A stretch of DNA of 58,124 bases from Nitrospira sp. GTDB taxonomy: Bacteria; Nitrospirota; Nitrospiria; Nitrospirales; Nitrospiraceae. A program made the translations under genes and the position numbers. The stretch covers positions 1-58,124 of the forward strand of contig VGXG01000012.1 of NCBI GenBank assembly GCA_016873395.1. The letters run 5' to 3'. Shown here in pieces: positions 42,122-50,764 of the stretch; the first letter of the stretch is position 1, and every line of letters begins with the position of its first letter. The notes beneath the pieces are model-generated. The model was not told the DNA's origin. It searched no databases and saw only the letters and a program-made list of their open reading frames with translations.

Positions 42122-42305
42122 TAATAGGTATGCGGCAGACTACCATGCAGCATATCTCGTGACTCCGCGCGCTCTGATCGGAGCAAAACCTACTGCGAAG
42201 CCAGATAGTTGTCAACTTTTCGCATTGCGCTCCCTTCTGGGATAGGCTGCGAATCATGCAATCTATCCAGCTATCAGCCTGCAGTATATCTCCAGCGATC
42301 CGTTG

Positions 42306-42395
42306 CAGCCGAGAGCGGTGGCTTCACCGCGACAAGAACGGGGATCGGTTTGTGAGCGACCGATCCCCGTTCCACTCTCTATTTTCTCTCGGCTG
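42306..42395. ncRNA. Possible structured RNA or DNA cruciform (three-way junction)
   Basis: CAGCCGAGAG (42306-42315) pairs perfectly with CTCTCGGCTG (42386-42395). Inside are two further hairpins: CGGTG-gctt-CACCG (42316-42329) and a perfect 14-pair stem GAACGGGGATCGGT/ACCGATCCCCGTTC (42336-42372). The same pairing is possible on either strand. It could be a terminator, a REP-like element or a small RNA; no promoter was identified. Confidence 0.45.
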
Positions 42396-42461
42396 GAAGG
42401 AGGGCCACAATATCTCAACCAGGCAGGGACAGTCTGGCTGATCCATTACCGCACCCTTTTT

Positions 42462-42584
42462 CGAGCGGCGGTTTGGTCTCCCTTCAACTGCGCGCATCGA
42501 GCGAGCACCGCCCTTAATGTAAAAATCCAGTCGTTCTTGTGTGCGGGCTCTGCGAGCACAGAAGGGAGACCAACCGCCGGCTCG
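42462..42584. repeat. Palindromic element B (REP-like) after cysE
   Basis: CGAGCGGCGGTTTGGTCTCC at the left pairs with GGAGACCAACCGCCGGCTCG at the right (two bulges). The inner sequence, AACTGCGCGC, CGAGCACCGCC and TTCTTGTGTGCGGG, GAGCACA, matches that of element A after gatB. Ends 16 bases from the cysE stop. Confidence 0.7.
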
Positions 42585-42599
42585 CTCCTTTACGCTCTG

Positions 42600-43250
42600 T
42601 TAGCGTGGAGATTCTTTGTCGCGGTTGTCGAGCTTCTTGCGGAGGTCGATGATCTCGCGTTCGAGGGCTTCGAAGCGGTCGGCGATGGGATCGGGCAGGT
42701 TGATGTGGTCCATGGTGGCTTCGGGCAGCCGCTCCCCTTCGGCCTTAATGATGCGGGCGGGCACGCCGATCACCGTGGAATTGGCCGGGACTGACTTCAA
42801 GACAACCGAGTTCGCCCCGATCTTGACGTTGTCGCCGATTTTAATCCCGCCGAGAATCTTAGCCCCGGCTCCGACCACCACGTGATTGCCCAGGGTCGGA
42901 TGACGCTTCCCGTGCTCCTTGCCGGTCCCCCCGAGCGTCACGCCCTGGAACAGCGTTACATAGTCGCCGATCTCGGCCGTCTCCCCGATTACCACGCCCA
43001 TCCCATGGTCGATGAAGAAGCCGGTCCCGATCCTGGCGGCCGGGTGGATTTCGATGCCCGTCAGCCACCGCGCAGCATGGGAGATTACCCGCGGCAGGAC
43101 CGGCACGCCCATCTTTCTCAGGCGATGGGCAATGCGGTAGGCCAACAGGGCGTGAAATCCCGCATAGGTGAGGATGACCTCCAGCTTGCTGATGGCTGCT
43201 GGGTCACGCTCAAAGACCGCCTGCAAATCTCGTTTAATGGCCTTGAACAT
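42600..43250 (-). CDS. cysE: Serine O-acetyltransferase
   Basis: 216 residues. N-terminal helices ([33 protein letters not shown]) and a left-handed beta-helix of hexapeptide repeats ([60 protein letters not shown]). Catalytic Asp/His of the CysE family are in FIDHGMG and KRHP. Acetylates serine for cysteine synthesis. Element B follows its stop; the GACAAGT array at 43258 precedes its start. Confidence 0.95.
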   Translation of the reverse strand: MFKAIKRDLQAVFERDPAAISKLEVILTYAGFHALLAYRIAHRLRKMGVPVLPRVISHAARWLTGIEIHPAARIGTGFFIDHGMGVVIGETAEIGDYVTLFQGVTLGGTGKEHGKRHPTLGNHVVVGAGAKILGGIKIGDNVKIGANSVVLKSVPANSTVIGVPARIIKAEGERLPEATMDHINLPDPIADRFEALEREIIDLRKKLDNRDKESPR

Positions 43251-43257
43251 CGCTACC

Positions 43258-43303
43258 TAAATAAGCTGACAAGTGAACAAGTGACCAAGTGGCAAGTAGG
43301 ATT
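43258..43303. repeat. GACAAGT-family array, left arm beside four-helix-bundle gene
   Basis: AAGCTGACAAGTGAACAAGT then GACCAAGTGGCAAGTAGG. Its reverse-complement counterpart lies at 43687-43749, so the four-helix-bundle gene sits in the loop of the dyad. Confidence 0.75.
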
Positions 43304-43306
43304 TCT

Positions 43307-43687
43307 TCAATCTCCCATATTTTCCGCTGCCTCAAGATGCCGGATAAAACCGAAGATGACCTTCGACACCTCCACGACTTGTTCCCGAATCCTCTTGAAC
43401 TCTACCTCATCAAGATAGGCGAGGTCCCTTGCCACATAGAGGTGACTTCTCACTTCCCCCGCCGATCCTCTAGCCATGTAGAGGAATCTGACAAACTCGC
43501 GCCTGGAACCACGCTCAAACCCTTCGGCGATGTTCGACATACTTGAAACGGCTGCCCTGCGCAGTTGATCTCGAAGCGCCGGGTCTTTACGAAACCTTGC
43601 GTCATTCGTAAGTGCATACACCGTGAGGACAAGACCGCGAGCCAGTTGCCAAGCCTTGATGTCTTCAAACGCTTGTGCTTTCCCCAT
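43307..43687 (-). CDS. Four-helix-bundle protein (S23/IVP family)
   Basis: 126 residues from the ATG at 43687. FEDIKAWQLARGLVLTVYAL, FRKDPALRDQLRRAAVSSMS then NIAEGFERGSRREFVRFLYM and ARGSAGEVRSHLYVARDLAY are the signature of the small four-helix-bundle family first seen in 23S rRNA intervening sequences and related to Avd accessory proteins. Cellular role of the orphan form is unknown. It is flanked on both sides by inverted GACAAGT-word arrays, unlike any other gene in the window. No reverse transcriptase is nearby. Confidence 0.9.
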   Translation of the reverse strand: MGKAQAFEDIKAWQLARGLVLTVYALTNDARFRKDPALRDQLRRAAVSSMSNIAEGFERGSRREFVRFLYMARGSAGEVRSHLYVARDLAYLDEVEFKRIREQVVEVSKVIFGFIRHLEAAENMGD

Positions 43688-43749
43688 ACTTGCAACTTGC
43701 AAACTTGCAACTTTGTCCACTTGTCAGCTTGTACACTTGCAACTTGTCA
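43687..43749. repeat. GACAAGT-family array, right arm beside four-helix-bundle gene
   Basis: ACTTGCAACTTGCAAACTTG, CAACTTTGTCCACTTGTCAG and CTTGTACACTTGCAACTTGT. It covers the whole spacer between ispF and the four-helix-bundle gene and supplies the sequence upstream of the latter's ATG. Confidence 0.75.
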
Positions 43750-44229
43750 GCTCTTGATAAGTTCGATCAAACAGACTGCCTGGGCGGCGATGGCCTCTTC
43801 TCTTCCGATGGCATCGTCCAGCCCTTCGCCGCTCTTCACCTTCACGTTGATCAGCTCCCGCTCGACTTTCAAGACCTCGGCAATCCGCGCCTGCATGGCG
43901 GCGAGATGAGGGCCCAGCCTGGGTGCCTGCGCAATGATGACCGTATCCAGGTTCACCAGACGGTAGCCTTTCTTCCCGAGCAATCCCGAGACCTCCTCAA
44001 GCAGCAGCAGGCTGGAGATATTCTTATACCGAGGGTCGGAACTGGGATAATGCCTGCCCAGATCCCCCTCCCCCATCGCTCCCAGCATGGCGTCGCAGAC
44101 CGCATGGACCAGCGCATCCGCGTCCGAGTGCCCTACTAATCCCTGACCGTGGGGAATCTCGATGCCGCCAAGGATCAGCTTGCGCCCGTTTCCCAATGGG
44201 TGAATATCATATCCCAGACCGACTCGCAT
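43747..44229 (-). CDS. ispF: 2-C-methyl-D-erythritol 2,4-cyclodiphosphate synthase
   Basis: 160 residues from the ATG at 44229. MRVGLGYDIHPLGNGRKLIL with the zinc ligands Asp8 and His10, GHSDADALVHAVCDAMLGAM, GDLGRHYPSSDP and INVKVKSGEGLDDAIGREEA are typical. Fifth step of the MEP isoprenoid pathway. It follows ispD, the usual pairing, with a GACAAGT dyad between them. Confidence 0.96.
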   Translation of the reverse strand: MRVGLGYDIHPLGNGRKLILGGIEIPHGQGLVGHSDADALVHAVCDAMLGAMGEGDLGRHYPSSDPRYKNISSLLLLEEVSGLLGKKGYRLVNLDTVIIAQAPRLGPHLAAMQARIAEVLKVERELINVKVKSGEGLDDAIGREEAIAAQAVCLIELIKS

Positions 44230-44250
44230 ACCACTCACTCCGTTCGTGAG

Positions 44251-44336
44251 AGCTGACAAGTGGCAAGTTTCAAGTGGCAAGTCAGACCTTCTTGTTACCT
44301 TGTCTACTTGTCAGCTTGCTCGCTTGTCAGCTTTTT
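44251..44336. repeat. Iterated-word dyad, GACAAGT family
   Basis: Left arm AGCTGACAAGTGGCAAGTTT and CAAGTGGCAAGTC; right arm TTGTTACCTTGTCTACTTGT and CAGCTTGCTCGCTTGTCAGC then T6. On the minus strand the right-arm end encodes the IspD tail KADKRAS; on the plus strand it ends in a T run like a terminator. Confidence 0.8.
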
Positions 44337-45027
44337 TCCTCGCCGCCAGGATCGCCTCTCCGATCTTCAGATCCTCCGGCCTCGTGAGCTTGATGTTTTC
44401 CCCGTTGCCTTCTACGACGGCGACCGGATAGCCGAGCCGCTCCACCAGTTGTACGTCGTCGGTCCCATGAAAACCATCCAATTGGGCCCTTCGATGGGCC
44501 TCCTGAAACAGCGTCCGGCGAAAAGCCTGGGGTGTCTGCGCAAGCCAGAGCTGCCCTCGGTCCACCGTCTTTTCGATGAGCCCATCGGCGCCCACAAGTT
44601 TGACCGTGTCCCGCATGGGAATCGCCACCACCGCCGCCCCATGCTTCACCGCGGCCTCGATGACCCGACCGATCATATCCACCGTCAGGAAGGGCCGGAC
44701 GGCATCATGGACCAGCACGATTTCCACATCCTCGCCCACCGCCTCGAGCCCGTGACGGACGGAGTCCTGCCGCTGCGCTCCCCCTGCAACGATTTTGGTG
44801 ACTTTCTTGAAGCCGTGAGGTGTGACGATCTCCCGCAGGCAGAACTCTCGATCGGCCTCCGGGACGGCGAGAATGATTTCCGAGACGGTATCGGCGGCCT
44901 CCAGCGCCCGGAGGGAGTGGACGAGAATCGGCACGCCCCCCAACGTGAGAAACTGCTTGGGGAGGCTTCCTCCCATGCGAAGCCCCCGTCCGGCGGCCGG
45001 CACGAGGGCGACGGTACGATTAGCCAC
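44311..45027 (-). CDS. ispD: 2-C-methyl-D-erythritol 4-phosphate cytidylyltransferase
   Basis: 238 residues. [20 protein letters not shown] is the CTP-binding loop; [37 protein letters not shown] and [20 protein letters not shown] then [11 protein letters not shown] are conserved. Third step of the MEP pathway. The start overlaps the end of the PIN-TRAM gene by eight bases, and the last residues are repeat-coded. Confidence 0.96.
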   Translation of the reverse strand: MANRTVALVPAAGRGLRMGGSLPKQFLTLGGVPILVHSLRALEAADTVSEIILAVPEADREFCLREIVTPHGFKKVTKIVAGGAQRQDSVRHGLEAVGEDVEIVLVHDAVRPFLTVDMIGRVIEAAVKHGAAVVAIPMRDTVKLVGADGLIEKTVDRGQLWLAQTPQAFRRTLFQEAHRRAQLDGFHGTDDVQLVERLGYPVAVVEGNGENIKLTRPEDLKIGEAILAARKKADKRAS

Positions 45028-46042
45028 GCGCGACTTGGAGCTCCTCCTTTTCAGTTTCTTCTTTGAGGCGCGTGAAGATCATTCGCCCCGCGGTCGTCTG
45101 CAGCACGCTGGTCACGACGACATCGACGTTCCGCCCGATGCAGCGTTTGGCGTTGTCCACGACGATCATGGTTCCGTCGTCGAGATAGGCGACGCCCTGT
45201 CCGGCTTCCTTGCCTTCTTTCAGCACGAAGACCCGGATGGCCTCCCCGGGCAGAACAACCGGGCGCAGCGCATTGCAGAGCTCGTTGATGTTCAGCACCC
45301 GGACACCCTGCAGCTCCGCGACCTTGTTCAGGTTCAAGTCGTTCGTGATCACCTTGGCCCCGACCTTCTTGGCCAGCACCACGATCTTGGAGTCCACTTC
45401 CTTCACGTTGGGGAAGTCGTCGTCCACGATCCGGACATCGATGTCCACCATCTTCTGAATCTTGTTGAGGATGTCCAGGCCCCGGCGGCCGCGAGCCCGC
45501 TTGAGGCCGTCGGAAGAGTCGGCGATGTGCTGGAGCTCGTGCAGGATGAACTGGGGAACCAGAAAGGTGCCCTCCAGAAATCCGGTCTCGCACAGGTCCG
45601 CCACGCGCCCGTCAATGATCACGCTGGTATCAAGAATCTTATTATTGCTGGCGACCACAGTGTGTTCCGCGTGTTTCACCGACCCCGAGAGTTTTTCCTT
45701 CCCGAATTTGGAGCCCAGCATGATGCCAAGATACGGCAGCCCCAGCAGAAACAGGAGCCCGCTGATATGAAACAAGAACGCCTCCACATCGAAAATGACG
45801 CTGCCGACCCACTCGACCAGCCCGGTCAGCAGGAGCCCGATCGCCAAGCCCGCTGTGCCTCCCACCACGAGACCGAAAGACGCCCGCTGCAGCGCATACT
45901 CGGCGCCCAGAATGAGTCCTCCGGTCGAGGCCCCGATGGCAAAACCCACCCCCAGCATCAAGCCGGTCGGCTCCTCGGTGCGTATGAACAGCGCCATGCC
46001 GGCCGAGGCGCTCACGAGTACGAAGACGATTCTTCGCACCAT
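45020..46042 (-). CDS. PIN/TRAM domain membrane protein (YacL-like)
   Basis: 340 residues. Four N-terminal transmembrane helices (residues ~5-110), then a PIN nuclease domain with Asp138 and Asp144 ([13 protein letters not shown]), [40 protein letters not shown] and [11 protein letters not shown], then a C-terminal TRAM domain ([20 protein letters not shown], then [18 protein letters not shown]). The architecture is conserved in many bacteria next to ispD. Presumed membrane-anchored RNase; substrate unknown. Confidence 0.93.
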   Translation of the reverse strand: MVRRIVFVLVSASAGMALFIRTEEPTGLMLGVGFAIGASTGGLILGAEYALQRASFGLVVGGTAGLAIGLLLTGLVEWVGSVIFDVEAFLFHISGLLFLLGLPYLGIMLGSKFGKEKLSGSVKHAEHTVVASNNKILDTSVIIDGRVADLCETGFLEGTFLVPQFILHELQHIADSSDGLKRARGRRGLDILNKIQKMVDIDVRIVDDDFPNVKEVDSKIVVLAKKVGAKVITNDLNLNKVAELQGVRVLNINELCNALRPVVLPGEAIRVFVLKEGKEAGQGVAYLDDGTMIVVDNAKRCIGRNVDVVVTSVLQTTAGRMIFTRLKEETEKEELQVARG

Positions 46043-46096
46043 AAGACCACCTCCCTTCGGTTGGCCATTATAGCATCAGCCTGCGCAAAAGCCAGA

Positions 46097-47635
46097 CTAG
46101 GATTTCAACGTTACAAAGGTCGTGCGCCCTTGGCGCTTGATCAACAGCAGCACCGTCTCGTCCTTCCCGGTCTTCGCCGCGATCTTCTCATAGGTTTTCA
46201 GATTCGGCACAGGTTTTCGGTTCACTTCCAGGATCAGGTCGCCCTCTTTGAGGCCCGCCTCTTCGGCCACGCTCCCTGGGCGAACCCGGACGATGACGAC
46301 CCCCCGCTCACCCGCCGCGAGCCCCAGGCGGCCGGCCAGGTCGCCGTTCAGCTCGCGGACGTCCAGACTGGAAAGGAGACCGGAGGGCTTGATCGACTCC
46401 CCTCCCTCTTCGCCGCCGGCTTGGGCTACGGTCTTGGGCTGCTCCGCGATGGTCACTTCCACCGTCCGTGGAGCCTTCGCCCGGATGAATTTCACCACGG
46501 CTTTTTTGCCCACCAAAGTCTGCGCGACATGGTTGCGGAGCTGGGTGGGATTCTCCACCGGCTTGCCGTCATACTCGACAATGACGTCCCCCCGTTCAAG
46601 TCCCGCCTTCTTGGCTGGACTATTGTCCAGCACATCGCTGACCAGCACCCCCTTGGGCTCCTCCAGGCCGAACTGCGAAGCCAATTCGGGAGACAATTCC
46701 TGTATCGACACCCCCAGCCAGCCCCGGACCACCTTGCCGCTCCGAACCAGTTGCTCCAGAATCGAGCGGACCATGTTGCTGGGGACGGCGAACCCGATTC
46801 CCATATTGCCCCCGCTCTGACTGAAGATCGCGGTGTTGATCCCAATCAGCTCGCCGCGCGCGTTCACCAAGGCACCTCCCGAATTGCCGGGGTTGATGGC
46901 GGCATCCGTTTGGATGAAATCTTCGTACTCCGCAATCCCCATGCTGGCCCGCCCGACTGCGCTGACGATCCCCAGGGTCACGGTCTGGGTCAGGCCAAAG
47001 GGGTTGCCCACGGCCAGGACGAATTCCCCGACTTCCAGCTTATCCGAGTCGGACCAGGGAATCGTGTGGAGGCCTTCAGCCTCGACCTTGAGCACCGCCA
47101 AATCGGTCTTCGAGTCGGTTCCGATCAGCTTGGCCTTGAACTCGCGCTTGTCGGACAGAAACACCTTGATCTCGTCGGCTTTGCTGACGACGTGGTTGTT
47201 GGTGATAATCAAGCCGGTCGGCTCCACGATCACGCCGGACCCCAGACTTCGTTCCTTCCGCTCCCGCGGGGCTTCGAAGCGCCGGAAAAACTCCTCCCCG
47301 AAGAACCGTCGAAACAACGGATCATCGAAGGGCATCGCGTGCGGCCCTTCCCCTCCCTTGCCGGTCCTGGTGGTGAAGATATTGACCACCGCCGGCGTGA
47401 CCGCCTTCGCCACCTGAACGAAGTTGCGATCCCCGCCCACGTACGCCGCGGGAGGGGGCGTCGCCGCCGGCGTCAGCTTGAGCGGCGCCTCAGGGACGGC
47501 GTGACCGAACGGCAGCCAGCCCAGATCCGAGGCCGTCACGATCCCAATGACGATCCCCACGCCCACCAGCAGAAGGCCGGCAAGCAAGGAAGACCGGCGA
47601 CGATGTTCCGGCTTGAACAACTCGTATCCGCCCAT
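46097..47635 (-). CDS. degP: HtrA/Do family periplasmic serine protease
   Basis: 512 residues from the ATG at 47635. A signal anchor (SSLLAGLLLVGVGIVIGIVT), trypsin-like protease with catalytic His148 (IITNNHVVSK), Asp178 (SKTDLAVLKV) and Ser252 (INPGNSGGALV), and two PDZ domains (about 290-390 and 420-505; RGWLGVSIQELSPELASQFG and RVRPGSVAEEAGLKEGDLIL). Degrades or refolds damaged envelope proteins. MucD/DegP would be equally good names. Confidence 0.94.
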   Translation of the reverse strand: MGGYELFKPEHRRRSSLLAGLLLVGVGIVIGIVTASDLGWLPFGHAVPEAPLKLTPAATPPPAAYVGGDRNFVQVAKAVTPAVVNIFTTRTGKGGEGPHAMPFDDPLFRRFFGEEFFRRFEAPRERKERSLGSGVIVEPTGLIITNNHVVSKADEIKVFLSDKREFKAKLIGTDSKTDLAVLKVEAEGLHTIPWSDSDKLEVGEFVLAVGNPFGLTQTVTLGIVSAVGRASMGIAEYEDFIQTDAAINPGNSGGALVNARGELIGINTAIFSQSGGNMGIGFAVPSNMVRSILEQLVRSGKVVRGWLGVSIQELSPELASQFGLEEPKGVLVSDVLDNSPAKKAGLERGDVIVEYDGKPVENPTQLRNHVAQTLVGKKAVVKFIRAKAPRTVEVTIAEQPKTVAQAGGEEGGESIKPSGLLSSLDVRELNGDLAGRLGLAAGERGVVIVRVRPGSVAEEAGLKEGDLILEVNRKPVPNLKTYEKIAAKTGKDETVLLLIKRQGRTTFVTLKS

Positions 47636-47654
47636 CACAAATCTCTCAACATCG

Positions 47655-47774
47655 CAGTTGCAAGGTCACACGTGGCCAGATTCAAGTGACAAGTGACCAA
47701 GTAGCAAGGGTCCGAAACTTGTTACTTGGCTACTTGCAACTTGTCCACTTGCACGCTTGGCAACTTGTCAGCTC
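47655..47774. repeat. Iterated-word dyad, GACAAGT family
   Basis: Left arm TTCAAGTGACAAGTGACCAA then GTAGCAAGG; right arm ACTTGTTACTTGGCTACTTG, CAACTTGTCCACTTGCACGC and TTGGCAACTTGTCAGC. It fills the spacer between the aldolase and degP genes. Confidence 0.8.
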
Positions 47775-47785
47775 TTTTCAATCTT

Positions 47786-48709
47786 CTACGGAATCTCCCC
47801 CGCATAGATGCCCATGACCGTGCGCAGGAACTTGATGGCCTCCGGCTTGGGGCGCTGGAAGGAGTTCCGTCCGATAATAGACCCGAAGCCGCCGCCGTCA
47901 CGGATGGCGCGGGCTTCCTCAAAGACGTTCTTGTCGTCGCTCTTGGCACCGCCGGAGAAAATCACGATCCGGCGGCCGGCGAAGGAACTCTGCACCACGT
48001 GACGAACCCGCTCGGAAAGGGTCTTGATTGGAATCTGCTCGGCCTCGTAGACCTTCTTGGCTGCCGCCTGCTCCAGATGCGCCGTCGGCAACTTCACCTT
48101 GATGACATGCGCCCCAAGCTGCGCCGCGATTTGCGCCGCATAGGCCACCACATCCATCGCCGTCTCCCCTTCCTTGCTCAAGGCGGACCCGCGGGGGTAG
48201 GACCAGACCACGACGGCCAGCCCGCTGGCCTTGGCCTCCTCGGCGATCGCGCGGAGCTGCTCGTACATCGGGACGCAGTGGGACGACCCAGGATAGATCG
48301 TGTAGCCGATGGCGGAGCAGCCCAGCCGCAGCGCATCCCGGACGCTGCCGGTCACCGCCGGCAGCGGATCTTTATCATCGTGGAGGACATCGTGGTTGTT
48401 CAGTTTGAGGATCAAGGGGATCTGGCCGGCGTAGCGAGTCACCCCTCCTTCTAAAAATCCGAGCGGCGCCGCGTAGGCATTGCAGCCTGCCTCGATGGCC
48501 AGCTCAAAATGGTAGTGTGGATCGTAGCCGGGAGGGTTGGGGGCGAAGCTGCGGGCCGGTCCGTGCTCGAACCCTTGATCGACCGGCAGGATCACCAGAC
48601 GGCCGGTTCCCCCCAGCTTGCCGTGGGAGAGCAGCCGCGCCAGATTCGTCCTCGTCCCAGGGTTGTCACTCCCGTACCAGCTCAGGATTTCTTTGATACG
48701 TTCATTCAT
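47786..48709 (-). CDS. fbaB: Class I fructose-bisphosphate aldolase (DhnA/FbaB type)
   Basis: 307 residues from the second of two adjacent ATGs, six bases after GGGAGG. LVILPVDQGFEHGPARSF, LKLNNHDVLHDDKDPLPAVT, GCSAIGYTIYPGSSHCVPMY, VVWSYPRG and the Schiff-base lysine strand HVIKVKLPTAH (residues 201-211), then IVIFSGGAKSDDKNVFEEAR, match the archaeal-type class I family. Cleaves or forms fructose 1,6-bisphosphate. It lies directly downstream of fbp, so the pair suits gluconeogenesis. Confidence 0.94.
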   Translation of the reverse strand: MNERIKEILSWYGSDNPGTRTNLARLLSHGKLGGTGRLVILPVDQGFEHGPARSFAPNPPGYDPHYHFELAIEAGCNAYAAPLGFLEGGVTRYAGQIPLILKLNNHDVLHDDKDPLPAVTGSVRDALRLGCSAIGYTIYPGSSHCVPMYEQLRAIAEEAKASGLAVVVWSYPRGSALSKEGETAMDVVAYAAQIAAQLGAHVIKVKLPTAHLEQAAAKKVYEAEQIPIKTLSERVRHVVQSSFAGRRIVIFSGGAKSDDKNVFEEARAIRDGGGFGSIIGRNSFQRPKPEAIKFLRTVMGIYAGEIP

Positions 48710-48726
48710 CATCAACCTCCCTCAAA

Positions 48727-48837
48727 AAAGCTGACAAGCTGCAAGTCAAAAGCTGACAAGTGACCAAGTAGCAAATGACAAGTGTTAGACCCTTCGCTCA
48801 GCTTGTAACTTAGGCACTTGCGACTTGCGGGCTTGCC
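48727..48837. repeat. Iterated-word dyad, GACAAGT family
   Basis: Left arm AAGCTGACAAGCTGCAAGTC, AAAAGCTGACAAGTGACCAA and GTAGCAAATGACAAGTG; right arm CAGCTTGTAACTTAGGCACT and TGCGACTTGCGGGCTTGCC. It fills the fbp-fbaB spacer. Confidence 0.8.
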
Positions 48838-48845
48838 TTATTGAA

Positions 48846-49850
48846 TTAACGCCGCTCCTGAATGAACTCCTCCGCCAACGTGACGTCGTCCCGGCTCCCG
48901 ATGAGCAAGGGCACCCGCTGATGCAACGCCGTCGGCTTGATGCCCAGAATGTCCTGCGTCCCTGTGCTCGCGCGACCGCCCGCCTGCTCTACCACCATCG
49001 CCAAGGGGTTGGCCTCGTACAGCAAGCGGAGCTTCCCCTCCGGCTTCTCCGTCTCACCCGGGTACAGGTAGATCCCTCCGTCCAGAAGAACCCGATGGAC
49101 ATCCGCCACGAGGCAGCCGGAGTACCGGGCGCTGTACGGCCGTCCCGTCGCCTTGTCCCGGGCCTTGAGATAATCAAAGTAGCGGCGCGTGCCGGCCGGC
49201 CACATCTGGTAATTGCCTTCGTTTGCCGCATAGACTGTTCCTTTGGCCGGGATGCGGATGTGTTCGTGTGACAGCAGATACTCGCCGACGCCGGGATCCA
49301 GCGTGAATCCATGGACCCCCTGGCCCGCAGTGAACACCAGCATCGTGCTGGAGCCGTACATCAGATAGCCGGCGGCGACTTGCTCGCTCCCCTTCCGGAT
49401 GAGCTCCGATTCGGACGGCAGCCTGGCCGCTCCGTCGTAGCAATGGACGGAAAAGATGGCCCCAAGCGGCATGTTCACATCGGTATTGGAAGAACCGTCC
49501 AGCGGGTCAAACAGCAGCATGTATTTGCCGTGCGGCCAGTTCTCCGGCAGGGTGACCGGCTTTTCCATCTCTTCCGAAGCCAGCGCGCACACGAGTCCGC
49601 TGTACTGGAAGACTTTGATAAACGTTTCATTGGCGATCTCATCCAGCTTCTTGACCGATTCCCCTTGGACATTGGTCCCTCCGGTCGTGCCCAAGATACT
49701 GATCAGGCCGGCGCGGCGCAGATCCTGGGCGATCATTTTCCCCACCAGGCCGATTTGAGCCATGAGGGAGGAAAACTCTCCCGTGGCGCCCGGATAGGCA
49801 GCCTGCTTCTGGATAATGTACCGCGTCAGGGTAAGAGGAAACGGCCCCAC
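48846..49850 (-). CDS. fbp: Fructose-1,6-bisphosphatase class I
   Basis: 334 residues from the GTG at 49850, which has AAAGGGG upstream. The family N-terminus LTLTRYIIQKQAAYPGATGE starts right there, and a good promoter lies at 49899-49927, so the longer reading from 49958 is unlikely. Metal/phosphate site LFDPLDGSSNTDVNMPLGAI, then EEMEKPVTLPENWPHGKYML and YPGETEKPEGKLRLLYEANP are diagnostic. Gluconeogenic or Calvin-type phosphatase; transcribed with the aldolase gene. Confidence 0.94.
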   Translation of the reverse strand: MGPFPLTLTRYIIQKQAAYPGATGEFSSLMAQIGLVGKMIAQDLRRAGLISILGTTGGTNVQGESVKKLDEIANETFIKVFQYSGLVCALASEEMEKPVTLPENWPHGKYMLLFDPLDGSSNTDVNMPLGAIFSVHCYDGAARLPSESELIRKGSEQVAAGYLMYGSSTMLVFTAGQGVHGFTLDPGVGEYLLSHEHIRIPAKGTVYAANEGNYQMWPAGTRRYFDYLKARDKATGRPYSARYSGCLVADVHRVLLDGGIYLYPGETEKPEGKLRLLYEANPLAMVVEQAGGRASTGTQDILGIKPTALHQRVPLLIGSRDDVTLAEEFIQERR

Positions 49851-49898
49851 AAGACCCCTTTCTTCAGCACCGGCGATGTCGGCGCAAGGGAGGGCGTA

Positions 49899-49927
49899 AT
49901 TATATCGGTTTTGGCCTTGACGAGCAA
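49899..49927 (-). promoter_or_regulatory. Sigma70-type promoter of fbp
   Basis: On the minus strand TTGCTC (49927-49922) and TATAAT (49904-49899) are separated by 17 bases. The expected start of transcription, near 49892, gives a leader of about 40 bases before the GTG at 49850. Confidence 0.65.
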
Positions 49928-49954
49928 TCGAAGCCGGTTGACTCACGGAACTCT

Positions 49955-50764
49955 TCACGGAGTAGTCGGCACTCGAAAGCCTTCTACCAAACGCGCCACG
50001 ACAGACCCGATCACGACCTTGGCCTTCATCATCACCGGCACATGACGAGCGTCATTCGTCAGCCAGATCTGGATGTTCCCCTCGTTGAGAAAAATCCCTT
50101 GAAAAGGCATGATCGCAAGCACTCGGACGGTTTCCACCTCACCCCAGGGTCCCTTCAGCCGTTCAAGACCCTCGACCCGCACCTCCACCTTATAATTCTT
50201 CTTATCGTGGTGCACGGTGACCATCTGAGAAGAGCCCGGCACCAGGGACGGGAGGCTCCGGTAGTAGTAGAGGCTGGAGATCGAGTCGTGGATGCCGGGC
50301 GGGGCGGCCAGTTTGTCGGTCACGCCGTCCTTGGTGGCCGTGATCGTTCCCTCGGACTGGTGAAAGACCACGTCAAAGTCGTTTTTTCTCTTCCCTTCCC
50401 GCCTCCGGAAGACCATGCGTTGTGGAATTAGCGTCTCGGCATCGACGAGAGACTCCACTCGGTTATCCACCGGATAGAACCTGGACACGAATGGCGTGGA
50501 GGTCGCTGCGGTCAGGAGCCGGAGCGCTGCGCGGCCCTGGATCGGCGGCGAGTCCGCCACTTCCATGACGGCTTTGCCCGCCGTGATGTTCAGCCACGAG
50601 ATGACATAGGTGAACCGTTCGCCGGGGGCGAAGGGGCGATCGCTCTTCACGGAGGGGAGCGGGGGCTGGGCCGTCGCATCGGAGAGCAGGCACGAGGCCA
50701 ACAGAAGGCTGATGGCGAGCGAGAGGCCGGCAGACCCGCGCAGATGACCCTCCGGCAATGTCAA
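49955..50764 (-). CDS. DUF3108 domain secreted protein
   Basis: 269 residues from the TTG at 50764, which shares the bases TTGA with the stop of the phosphomannomutase gene, a typical coupled start. Signal peptide LSLAISLLLASCLLSDATAQ. The mature part, RPFAPGERFTYVISWLNITA then GKAVMEVAD and RLLTAATSTPFVSRFYPVDN, is the DUF3108 beta-rich fold; RYKNDFDVVF-like and FLNEGNIQIWLTND segments follow. Function unknown, exported; the position after sugar-phosphate genes hints at an envelope role. Confidence 0.85.
   Translation of the reverse strand: MTLPEGHLRGSAGLSLAISLLLASCLLSDATAQPPLPSVKSDRPFAPGERFTYVISWLNITAGKAVMEVADSPPIQGRAALRLLTAATSTPFVSRFYPVDNRVESLVDAETLIPQRMVFRRREGKRKNDFDVVFHQSEGTITATKDGVTDKLAAPPGIHDSISSLYYYRSLPSLVPGSSQMVTVHHDKKNYKVEVRVEGLERLKGPWGEVETVRVLAIMPFQGIFLNEGNIQIWLTNDARHVPVMMKAKVVIGSVVARLVEGFRVPTTP

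Larger units (their letters stand above)
42122..42599. other. Gene-free spacer with strong hairpins
   Basis: 478 bases between the cassette array and the end of cysE. It contains a three-way-junction palindrome (42306-42395) and element B (42462-42584). AT-richer around 42130-42300. No convincing gene: short frames overlap the palindromes. Confidence 0.55.

Noticed and set aside
42462-42584. Element B as a third attC site
   Set aside because: Its ends do not fit RYYYAAC and GTTRRRY, and its core recurs after gatB where no cassette exists.
43307-43687. Diversity-generating retroelement
   Set aside because: The four-helix-bundle protein alone is not enough; no reverse transcriptase and no template/variable repeat pair were found.
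43258-44336. GACAAGT arrays as CRISPR or replication iterons
   Set aside because: Words are degenerate, have no regular spacers and occur in opposed arms across many spacers; no cas or rep gene is near.
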